A DNA stretch of 64,000 nucleotides from Listeria grayi DSM 20601 (GTDB lineage: Bacteria > Bacillota > Bacilli > Lactobacillales > Listeriaceae), in NCBI RefSeq assembly GCF_000148995.1, contig NZ_GL538352.1:62001-126000 (forward strand). The letters are read 5' to 3'. Shown here in pieces: positions 57,634 to 64,000 of the stretch. Numbering within the stretch: position 1 is the first letter of the stretch; every line of letters begins with the position of its first letter. The notes beneath the pieces were generated by a model. The model was not told where the DNA came from, did not search any database, and saw nothing but the letters and a program-made list of their open reading frames with translations. The position numbers and the translations under genes are program-made.

Positions 57634-58269
57634 ATGATTGTAGATAGAATCGTGACTGGATTGATTGAGGAGAATTGCTATATCATCCATCAAGATAAGA
57701 AAGCGCTCATTGTAGATCCGGGCGCGGAGGCAGAATTGATCATTGCGAAAATCAAGGAGCTTGCTGTAGAACCAGTGGCAATTTTACTTACGCATTGTCA
57801 TTTTGATCACATCGGAGCGCTAGAGGAAGTAAGAAATACATACGAGATTCCCGTATATGTCAGTCCATTAGAACAAGAATGGTTGTCTAATCCTGAATTT
57901 AACGGATCCGCTGCTTTTTCGGCCTATGCGAATCATCCTGTGATCTGTGAACCGGCTGAATACGAATTAGAAATGAAGGAATATGATATAGAGGGTTTCC
58001 GTTTCAGAGTTGTGCCGACACCGGGTCATTCGATTGGGAGTGTCAGCTATATTTTTGCTGATTTTGTCATTTCTGGAGATGCGCTTTTTAAAGGCAGTGT
58101 GGGTAGAAGTGATCTTTATACAGGGGATCATGAAACGCTGATTGCTGGAATCAAAAAACATTTATTTACATTGCCGGATTCATTTGAGGTGTATCCTGGA
58201 CATCGTGACAGTACGACGATTGGTTATGAGAAGGAAACTAATCCATATTTTCAAGCAAATGGAAACTAG
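57634..58269 (+). CDS. MBL-fold metallo-hydrolase (glyoxalase II-like)
   Basis: 211 residues. The zinc motif is LLTHCHFDHIGALEEV near residue 52, with further ligands in TPGHSIGSVSYIF, ISGDALFKGSVGRSDL and the last VYPGHRDSTTIGYEK. The N-terminal IVTGLIEENCYII and IVDPGAE are typical of YqgX-type hydrolases. It hydrolyses thioesters or related substrates, perhaps finishing methylglyoxal detoxification with the neighbouring glyoxalase. I use ATG 57634; a GTG at 57622 overlaps the ribosome site. Confidence 0.88.
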   Translation: MIVDRIVTGLIEENCYIIHQDKKALIVDPGAEAELIIAKIKELAVEPVAILLTHCHFDHIGALEEVRNTYEIPVYVSPLEQEWLSNPEFNGSAAFSAYANHPVICEPAEYELEMKEYDIEGFRFRVVPTPGHSIGSVSYIFADFVISGDALFKGSVGRSDLYTGDHETLIAGIKKHLFTLPDSFEVYPGHRDSTTIGYEKETNPYFQANGN

Positions 58270-58444
58270 AAAACCAGTTAAAGTTTTGCCGGGATTAGCA
58301 AAATAAACAAAATTTATGGTGGGGATTTCAAACGAGCTATAGTTGATAGAAAAACTATTGCATCTGCTGAAATCTCTTTTTTTGTGCAAAGGATATGCTA
58401 AAATTAAGTGGTAAGCCAAACACTAAAGGAAAGGAGGCGGAAAC

Positions 58445-59701
58445 ATGTTAAAAGCACGGTTTCAGTATTTGATGGAAAAGAAAGGGATCAATCGCAAGCA
58501 ATTGGCGGACGGTCTTTTGACATTGCCACATTTATCTAACCTCCTGGCTGAACGTTATTTATTGGCGGATGATCTTGCTGGTGAGTTTGGAAAGAGATTG
58601 GACGTGGCAGCAGAGTACCTTTTGCAGACATCGGACAGCTCTCATCAAATCTTACAGACAGCCAATCAGTATATCAATCAAGTGATTACCGGCGATTATC
58701 TACCGCGGGAGGGAAAAGCGAACGCGCTAGTACTCGAACTCACGATCCAATTAGCAAATGCTTGTTATTATCAATCGCAAAATGATCAAGCAGGCTATCA
58801 AAAGTTGCACGAGGATTATTTGAACTTTTATATTCGTTATTTTGAAGATGGTAGGATCGAGAGCTTGCCGGTGCCGCTGCAGAAAGCTTTTTATTATTAT
58901 AAAGTCCAAACGTACCGTTCGCTCCACCAGTTTGAAGAAGCGGACAAATACGTTATGAAAATTTTGTCACTGCTTCAAGAAGACGAACTAGAGATCTGGC
59001 TTACGCTGCAAAAAATCGAAATGGAAGTATTGTTACATATCAAGGCTTATGACAGGCTGAAAAAAGTTTTTCAAACGACGGAACAGCGGGTGATGCAAGA
59101 GAATGTGTTGCATCATTTAGCTGGACTTTATCTCTTATATAGCGGCTTCACGTTCCAAATTGGTCTAACAGCAGAAGCCTTTTATTATTTGGCAAAAGCG
59201 GAGAGCAATTTAACATACCTTTCATCAGGAAAAGAAGATTATTTGATGATGATCTATAATAACCGGATCGTGATGCACATTCGCATCCAGCAGTATAAAA
59301 AAGCATTGGAGGAAGTGGAGCGTTTGCGGGAGTGGTTGGAGCAAAACAGCGATACACCTGCTCAGCTTTATGCCTTGCTTGCTATCTATAGATGCGATCT
59401 ATTTCTTTTGCAGCAGGATTTTGCCACATTAGCAAAAGAAGTCAAGCATTTGGAAGAAATGGAGAAAAATGAAGATCAAGTTCAAGCGCTGTCTTTTTAT
59501 GAAAGTCAGCTGTTGTTTGAACAAAAGAAAATCGAAGAAGTGCTGCCATTGCTTTTAAAAGTCACCGAATATTTTGAGAAACAGTTTCAAAAAGAACGGT
59601 TATTGGTACTTTACGAACAGATGGGGATCTGTTATGAGGAGCTACGGCAATATAAAAAAGCAGCAGAAATGTATAAAAAAACGATTCAGCTGTTGAAGTA
59701 A
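58445..59701 (+). CDS. HTH/TPR transcription regulator (Rgg/PlcR-like layout)
   Basis: 418 residues. Residues 1-60 look like a divergent XRE HTH (LMEKKGINRKQLADGLLTLPHLSNLLAERY). Residues about 100-418 are repeated helix pairs resembling TPRs, ending LYEQMGICYEELRQYKKAAEMYKKTIQLL, a clear TPR. The layout matches peptide-sensing RRNPP-type regulators, though no signal-peptide gene was seen nearby. RBS AGGAGG lies 7 nt before the ATG. A membrane protein gene follows 19 nt downstream, so the two likely work together. Confidence 0.72.
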   Translation: MLKARFQYLMEKKGINRKQLADGLLTLPHLSNLLAERYLLADDLAGEFGKRLDVAAEYLLQTSDSSHQILQTANQYINQVITGDYLPREGKANALVLELTIQLANACYYQSQNDQAGYQKLHEDYLNFYIRYFEDGRIESLPVPLQKAFYYYKVQTYRSLHQFEEADKYVMKILSLLQEDELEIWLTLQKIEMEVLLHIKAYDRLKKVFQTTEQRVMQENVLHHLAGLYLLYSGFTFQIGLTAEAFYYLAKAESNLTYLSSGKEDYLMMIYNNRIVMHIRIQQYKKALEEVERLREWLEQNSDTPAQLYALLAIYRCDLFLLQQDFATLAKEVKHLEEMEKNEDQVQALSFYESQLLFEQKKIEEVLPLLLKVTEYFEKQFQKERLLVLYEQMGICYEELRQYKKAAEMYKKTIQLLK

Positions 59702-59720
59702 AAGCAAAGGAGGAAAAACA

Positions 59721-60542
59721 ATGCGTATATTTTTACGAGTAGCAAGAGTAATCGGGGTATTAATGATTATCGGTGGATCCATAATGAAATTCATCCAAGT
59801 GAATGAAACGATTAATGGAGGGATCACGAATGACAGTCTTAGTAACATTCTGCTTTATGGTGGGATCGCTGTTACAGTGATCAGCTCGATCTTAGGTGTG
59901 TTTGCCAGCTTGAGCGGCTTGCGGGGAGAGAAGATGAAAAATGGGGAGCTTGGACTTGGCATTACGCGGGAAATCCGTCAAACCGGGACCTATATCAATA
60001 ATAATCCTCAAGTTGCTATCAAACTTGCTGTCATTAAGCAAGATGGTACGGAATTCGAAACAACGATCAAGCCGATCATACCGCTTACTGATATGGGAAG
60101 TTTGAGTATCAATTCACCACTGCCAATCAAAATCGATGATCGTGATCGTGTAGCATTGACAAGTGAAGTGATTGATCCTGAGAAGCTGCAGAGCCTTTAT
60201 GAAGAATGGGGCATCAAGCATGGTTTGTTTACTGCTGAATCGGTCGAGATCAAGAAGAATGGCAGTGAGAGTTATGCGACGGTAAATAATTTAGTGCCAC
60301 TGGGAAGCATGCAGCAGGATCGTATCCCTGTGGAAATAGAATTGACGTTGACTACAACAGCTGGGCGAGAAGAGACGGTGACGGTCCGTAAAGAGGTACC
60401 TCAAGAGGCATGGAGCTATGTCCAACCGGGAAACGTCATCAATGTGATGTATCTGCCTAGCAATCCAGCGAAACTGATTATTGTTTTTCCGAATTCGCCA
60501 GAAGCGATTAGAAAAAGCTTTGAAAATGCCTATGCAAAATAA
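59721..60542 (+). CDS. Membrane-anchored protein of unknown function (273 aa)
   Basis: Two hydrophobic helices lie at about residues 5-25 and 42-68 (SNILLYGGIAVTVISSILGVF). The rest is soluble with two similar halves: VAIKLAVIKQDGTEFETTIKPIIPLTDM and IPVEIELTLTTTAGREETVTVRKEVP, each a beta-rich stretch, and ending VMYLPSNPAKLIIVFPNSPEA. It may be two repeats of one beta domain. I do not recognise the family. It follows the HTH/TPR gene by 19 nt and has AAGGAGG. Confidence 0.6.
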   Translation: MRIFLRVARVIGVLMIIGGSIMKFIQVNETINGGITNDSLSNILLYGGIAVTVISSILGVFASLSGLRGEKMKNGELGLGITREIRQTGTYINNNPQVAIKLAVIKQDGTEFETTIKPIIPLTDMGSLSINSPLPIKIDDRDRVALTSEVIDPEKLQSLYEEWGIKHGLFTAESVEIKKNGSESYATVNNLVPLGSMQQDRIPVEIELTLTTTAGREETVTVRKEVPQEAWSYVQPGNVINVMYLPSNPAKLIIVFPNSPEAIRKSFENAYAK

Positions 60543-60628
60543 ATGTTTTATTTTCTCTACAAGTGGAAAACACTACTATGGAGATAGAAATCTTCATACT
60601 ATCTAACAATAATAGTAGGAGGAGATAC

Positions 60629-60826
60629 ATGATGAGTGAAGATAAAGGATTTAAAGATAAGGCAAAAGGCCTCAAAGACAAAGTCGCTGGTGAAGCTAAA
60701 GATTCTTTTGGTAAGGTGAGCAATGATAAAAGCAAGCAAGCAGAAGGTAAAGCTCAAAAAGCAAAAGGTTCTGTAGAAGATAAAGTCGGCGACGCTAAAA
60801 AAGATCTTTCTGATAAAGATAAATAA
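60629..60826 (+). CDS. CsbD-family stress protein (about 65 aa)
   Basis: A small, lysine-rich, hydrophilic protein of helical repeats, MSEDKGFKDKAKGLKDKVAG followed by KDSFGKVSNDKSKQAEGKAQKAKGS. This is the CsbD pattern, usually under SigB control. Two ATGs (60629 and 60632) follow GGAGG. A weak SigB-like element, GTTT (60545-60548), 16 nt, GGAAAA, lies upstream. Function unknown, probably stress-related. Confidence 0.8.
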   Translation: MMSEDKGFKDKAKGLKDKVAGEAKDSFGKVSNDKSKQAEGKAQKAKGSVEDKVGDAKKDLSDKDK

Positions 60827-60863
60827 AAAAATGATGGCACTTAATTAGTGTCATCATTTTTTT
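60826..60863. terminator. Bidirectional terminator after the CsbD gene
   Basis: ATGATGgCAC/GTGtCATCAT stem with 7-nt loop and eight T residues. It overlaps the stop of the opposing gene. Confidence 0.87.
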
Positions 60864-62388
60864 TGACGTCGTAGCTGCGGTTGTAGTGGAAATTATAACC
60901 GATTGCTTTGCCAGTATGGATATTGATAGTAACGGTGTTTTCGGGATTTCCTGCACCTATGAATAAAATCAGAGAGTCATCGATCTGCTTATAGTCGCTG
61001 ATCGTAACGTTGCCGAGCGGGACCGTCCAGTGGACGGTTCTTTTTTTGGTATCAAAAGAACTGATCAGCAAGCCGCTATTTCCTTCGATCGTTTTGGCAT
61101 GGATAATAAATAATTGATCATCTGCGAGTAATGGCGCTTTCGGTGGTTTGTTATTTGGTCGAAATTGATTGAAAAATGAATCGTAGTTGCTCTTTTGTGT
61201 TAAATATTCAGATTGCTTGTCGTAGGCGGTTGTATAGTCGCGGTTATAAGCAGCTGCGTCTGTATAGTGGCTGGTATCTGGTAGCGAAGGCTTTTTGCGG
61301 TATTTTTGAAAAGCCGGCGGTAATTGGAATTGATAGGCATTTTTCTCATTTCCCCGCTGTAGCAGAAAGTGGCCGTTAATGAATCCCGGTGTATCAAGTT
61401 TTTGTCGATCTGCGACAGAGATTTTATCTTTTTGGTGTAACGTCGTAAGGTATAGATCACGCCGCTCTTCTGTGTTTTGTGCAATTCTCATATCTGTAGC
61501 TCCAGATTCGATCTTTTTGATGTCGGAGGCCGATAAGAAGACCGCATAGTCTGGTTTTGCTGGCGACATGGTGATGATTGGGCTGGTAAGTGTTAGATCT
61601 GTTTCTATTGGTGAGGACTTATCTGAAAAGTAATCACTTGCTACTTTCCCAGCTAAGTGCTTGCCGCGCTTGGTCACAGTATCGAATTGATAGATATCGC
61701 CGTCGAGTCCCTTAAAGATGATCTTGTTACCACGGCTCGTGTAGTTGTCCGATGATGTTGGGAACTTCCCGGCCAATTCAGGCGCTTTTTTCTCCAGCGC
61801 TTTCTGTGTTAGTTTGATCGCGCCGGTCTTTTTGTCGATCGCTGTTAATTTAGAACCATCAAATAACCAAATATATGTATCTTTGGAATGGAAGATTTTA
61901 GGGCTTTGCGATGTGGTACGGTCTAGTTTGACTTTCCAGATCGTCTTTCCAGATTTCGGGAGTATCGCTGTGGCGTAAATTTTAGAAGAGCCATAAGTGA
62001 TGCCTCTGTCAGTCCCATTTGCTTTATATTCATCCGTTAGTACGGCTACAGCCGGTTCTTTATTATAGGTGAAATATACACCGTCGCCGATCACCTTGGC
62101 GCTGCTGACGGATTGTAATGTCACAGTCAAAATCAAAAATAAGCCGACTGGAAAAATAACACCCCAGAATAAAATCGCCGCCATTCCTATGACGGAACCT
62201 ATACCTATCCCTTTTCTTGCTGTTTTGGGTCGCTCAGAACGATGCGTTAGTGATTTTATCAATAATAAAAAGAAGATGAAAATAGCCGCAGCTGCAATTG
62301 CATAAATAAGTGTTAGCATAATATTGTGCCCAATGCTCTCATTATAAGAAAGCGCAAAAGTGATTTTTTGCCATAATGTAAAATCCAT
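60841..62388 (-). CDS. Membrane protein with large beta-rich extracellular domain (515 aa)
   Basis: Hydrophobic helices at about residues 22-45 and 66-92. The rest is beta-strand-rich with PQQ-propeller-like repeats: KIYATAILPKSGKTIWKVKLD, TYIWLFDGSKLTAIDKKTGAIKLT, and the late LISSFDTKKRTVHWTVPLGNVTI. These 'x-x-LD-K-KTG-x' units suggest a beta propeller outside the membrane. It resembles the PA2928-like family, a tentative call. It is monocistronic. Function unknown. Confidence 0.6.
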   Translation of the reverse strand: MDFTLWQKITFALSYNESIGHNIMLTLIYAIAAAAIFIFFLLLIKSLTHRSERPKTARKGIGIGSVIGMAAILFWGVIFPVGLFLILTVTLQSVSSAKVIGDGVYFTYNKEPAVAVLTDEYKANGTDRGITYGSSKIYATAILPKSGKTIWKVKLDRTTSQSPKIFHSKDTYIWLFDGSKLTAIDKKTGAIKLTQKALEKKAPELAGKFPTSSDNYTSRGNKIIFKGLDGDIYQFDTVTKRGKHLAGKVASDYFSDKSSPIETDLTLTSPIITMSPAKPDYAVFLSASDIKKIESGATDMRIAQNTEERRDLYLTTLHQKDKISVADRQKLDTPGFINGHFLLQRGNEKNAYQFQLPPAFQKYRKKPSLPDTSHYTDAAAYNRDYTTAYDKQSEYLTQKSNYDSFFNQFRPNNKPPKAPLLADDQLFIIHAKTIEGNSGLLISSFDTKKRTVHWTVPLGNVTISDYKQIDDSLILFIGAGNPENTVTINIHTGKAIGYNFHYNRSYDVKKNDDTN

Positions 62389-62564
62389 AAAATCCCTCCC
62401 TTCTATTAATTTACCAAATAATCGCTTAAAAATATAGTTCCAAATCGCTTGTGAAAATAAACGATTAGAAATTATTTGATAGTTTTTTAAATCTAAATAT
62501 AGGAAGGGAACACGAAAAGGCCACTATAAGTTGTAGGTAATAATCTTCGCTTCTACGTGTTAAA

Positions 62565-62595
62565 AGTCGCACATTTAAGTGCGAAAATTTTTTTC
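62565..62595 (+). terminator. Hairpin with T-run in the region upstream of nrdE
   Basis: TCGCAC (62567-62572) and GTGCGA (62579-62584) then AAATTTTTTT. No coding gene on the plus strand precedes it for more than 1.7 kb, so it may end a small RNA starting near 62505, for which TTGATA...TATAGG is a weak promoter. Confidence 0.45.
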
Positions 62596-62684
62596 TAAGG
62601 CTTAAAACGTTGTGAATACTACTTTTAAAGAGGATTCTCTATTACTTCACAAGCACAACATCTTGATTTCACAATTAAAAAGTT

Positions 62685-62700
62685 ATACTATATATAGTAT
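62685..62700 (+). promoter_or_regulatory. NrdR box in the nrdE promoter
   Basis: ATACTATATATAGTAT is a perfect 16-bp palindrome that matches the NrdR consensus acaCwATATATwGtgt in the core. It overlaps the probable -10 (TATACT at 62684-62689) of the nrd operon. A second box 31-32 bp away is at best degenerate (62716-62731). Confidence 0.8.
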
Positions 62701-62779
62701 GGAATAGCGAAAACGCTAGAATATAAATAAAGATTTGTCAAGGGGAAAATGACGATTTTTTATTAAATTTTTATTTCAG

Positions 62780-62805
62780 GGCTGACGACCGCAACCAGTG
62801 GTCAG
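62780..62805 (+). other. Hairpin in the nrdE leader
   Basis: GCTGAC pairs with GTCAGC about 12 nt apart, shortly before AAGGAGATGGG. It may affect translation or stability; no T-run follows. Confidence 0.4.
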
Positions 62806-62841
62806 CGGCAATCAGAAATGCAAAGGAGATGGGAAGCATAG

Positions 62842-64000
62842 ATGGCAACGTATATTGTAAAAGACGGTGGTAACAGAAAATTGGAATTCGATCATGCAAG
62901 ACTGGATCGTTATTTAAACAAAGTGCATGAGGAATTTCCTAAATTAGAGATTGAGGACTATAAACGTAAAATCTTCAACTTTATTGAGAAGAAAGAAGAT
63001 TATGCAGCAGATGATTTAGTAGATTATCTTATCCGTGAAGCGGAAGCACGTACAGATATCCATATTCCTGAATGGGAACACTTTGCAGCGCGTTTATATT
63101 TAAATAAATTATATAAAAAGGCAAGCAAAAACCGCTTTTATAATGATGACGATAAATATGGTTCTTACATCGGCCTACAAGAAAGCTTAGGAGAACGCGG
63201 AATCTATTCCGGCAACATCCTAAAAAATTATTCCAAAGAAGAACTGATCGAAGCAGGAAAACTGATCGATCCTGAAAAAGATAAATTATTTACTTATAAT
63301 GGTCTTTATCTATTAGCAACGCGTTATTTAGCGACCGACTCCGAACGCAATGTTTACGAATTGCCGCAAGAACGTTGGCTGACGATCGCCTTGTACTTGA
63401 TGCAAAATGAAGGAAAAGAAAAACGAATGGAGCTTGTTAAAGAAGCATATTGGGCGCTTAGCAATCTTTATATGACAGTAGCGACACCAACACTTGCTAA
63501 TGCGGGGAAAGTCGGAGGACAACTTTCTAGCTGCTTTATCGATACTGTAGATGACAGCTTGCAAGGGATCTATGACAGTAATACGGATGTTGCTCGTGTT
63601 TCCAAACATGGTGGCGGTGTGGGCGCTTACCTTGGGTACGTTCGTTCCACTGGTGCAGCGATCCGCGGCGTAAAAGGTGCGAGCGGCGGCGTGATCCCGT
63701 GGATCAAACAACTTAACAATACGGCTGTTAGTGTAGATCAGCTTGGTCAACGGAAAGGCGCGATCTCTGTTTATTTGGATGTTTTCCATAAAGACATCGA
63801 AGCTTTCTTAGATCTTCGTTTGAACAACGGGGACCAACGTCTGCGTGCACATGATGTATTTACTGCTGTATGTATCCCGGACGTATTCATGGAAGCCGTA
63901 GAACGCCGTGGCGAATGGTATCTATTCGATCCACATGAAGTACACGATAAAAAAGGCTGGTATCTGCAAGACTTTTACGATGAGAAAAAAGGCGAAGGTA
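62842..64000 (+). CDS. nrdE: Ribonucleotide reductase, class I alpha subunit (5' part)
   Basis: 386 codons before the window ends; the rest is missing. It begins MATYIVKDGGNRKLEFDHAR, an ATP-cone domain over residues about 3-90, which binds ATP/dATP to regulate overall activity. The catalytic region starts with TVATPTLANAGKVGGQLSSC, whose C is the active-site thiol that is oxidised during catalysis, then SKHGGGVGAYLGYVRSTGA. The enzyme makes deoxynucleotides. The NrdR box controls it. RBS GGAG precedes the ATG. Whether it is class Ia or Ib needs the rest of the operon. Confidence 0.93.
   Translation, partial: MATYIVKDGGNRKLEFDHARLDRYLNKVHEEFPKLEIEDYKRKIFNFIEKKEDYAADDLVDYLIREAEARTDIHIPEWEHFAARLYLNKLYKKASKNRFYNDDDKYGSYIGLQESLGERGIYSGNILKNYSKEELIEAGKLIDPEKDKLFTYNGLYLLATRYLATDSERNVYELPQERWLTIALYLMQNEGKEKRMELVKEAYWALSNLYMTVATPTLANAGKVGGQLSSCFIDTVDDSLQGIYDSNTDVARVSKHGGGVGAYLGYVRSTGAAIRGVKGASGGVIPWIKQLNNTAVSVDQLGQRKGAISVYLDVFHKDIEAFLDLRLNNGDQRLRAHDVFTAVCIPDVFMEAVERRGEWYLFDPHEVHDKKGWYLQDFYDEKKGEG

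Noticed and set aside
62716-62731. Second NrdR box
   Set aside because: The spacing is right, but the sequence lacks a clear dyad, so only one box is listed.
63328-63789. 153-codon minus-strand frame
   Set aside because: It lies wholly inside nrdE, whose motifs and continuity are clear.

Overview
The window looks like a chromosomal segment of a low-to-moderate GC Firmicute of the Listeria type. The clues are AGGAGG-type ribosome binding sites, SigB-like GTTT-N16-GGGTAT promoters, CtsR, FapR, OhrR, NrdR and T-box elements in their usual places, and a gene order that, from memory, follows the Listeria monocytogenes lmo2254-to-lmo2155 stretch with some genes missing and some added. A Listeria relative outside the pathogenic group (for example the L. 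grayi branch) is my best guess. This rests on remembered synteny and on the absence of a visible PrfA box in front of prsA; no database was searched.

Layout. 1-8.5 kb: the end of a probable DJ-1/PfpI gene and a 122-bp structured palindromic element flanked by duplicated terminator hairpins; a purine permease with paired PurR boxes; an aminotransferase; a polar amino-acid ABC transporter whose binding protein and permease are fused; then an accessory block of four minus-strand genes that includes an IbrA/IbrB pair (PP-loop ATPase plus ParB/sulfiredoxin-fold protein) and a GNAT-like gene. 8.5-16.3 kb: Pit phosphate transporter with its PhoU-like partner, an aldo/keto reductase, a CorA-like channel, a pseudouridine synthase, a two-gene ThrE-type exporter, and a CNNM/CorC-type membrane protein with an unusual leader. 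16.3-31.3 kb: a SigB-promoted arsenate-reductase-like protein without its catalytic cysteine, a class A PBP, fumC, a YheA protein, the yhaO-yhaN-yhaM nuclease cluster, prsA, a membrane protein, a YtxH protein, hit, ecsAB and an IsdG/HmoB-type haem monooxygenase. 31.4-45.7 kb: hemE-hemH, a small XRE-type regulator, GNAT, HAD and BI-1 proteins, clpB (CtsR site), gpmA, a decayed gene, fabH-fabF (FapR site), ohrR-ohr, and trpS with a Trp T-box. 45.8-57.6 kb: the oppABCDF operon behind a 465-bp regulatory region, then spx, mecA, coiA, pepF, an sRNA candidate and a glyoxalase. 57.6-64 kb: an MBL hydrolase, an HTH/TPR regulator with a membrane partner, a CsbD protein, a beta-propeller-like membrane protein, and the start of nrdE behind a perfect NrdR palindrome.

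How it fits together. Most of the window is housekeeping with recognisable stress circuits: SigB, CtsR-ClpB, Spx-MecA, OhrR-Ohr, PrsA-PBP and haem synthesis/degradation. Amino-acid and peptide supply (opp, pepF, the amino-acid ABC system, trpS T-box) is the second theme. The least understood parts are the IbrA/IbrB/GNAT block, the 122-bp element, the leader and broken small ORF before the CNNM/CorC gene, the cysteine-less ArsC-like protein, the HTH/TPR plus membrane protein pair, and the promoter-terminator pair at about 57.0 kb. I saw no tRNA, rRNA, CRISPR array, transposase or prophage.
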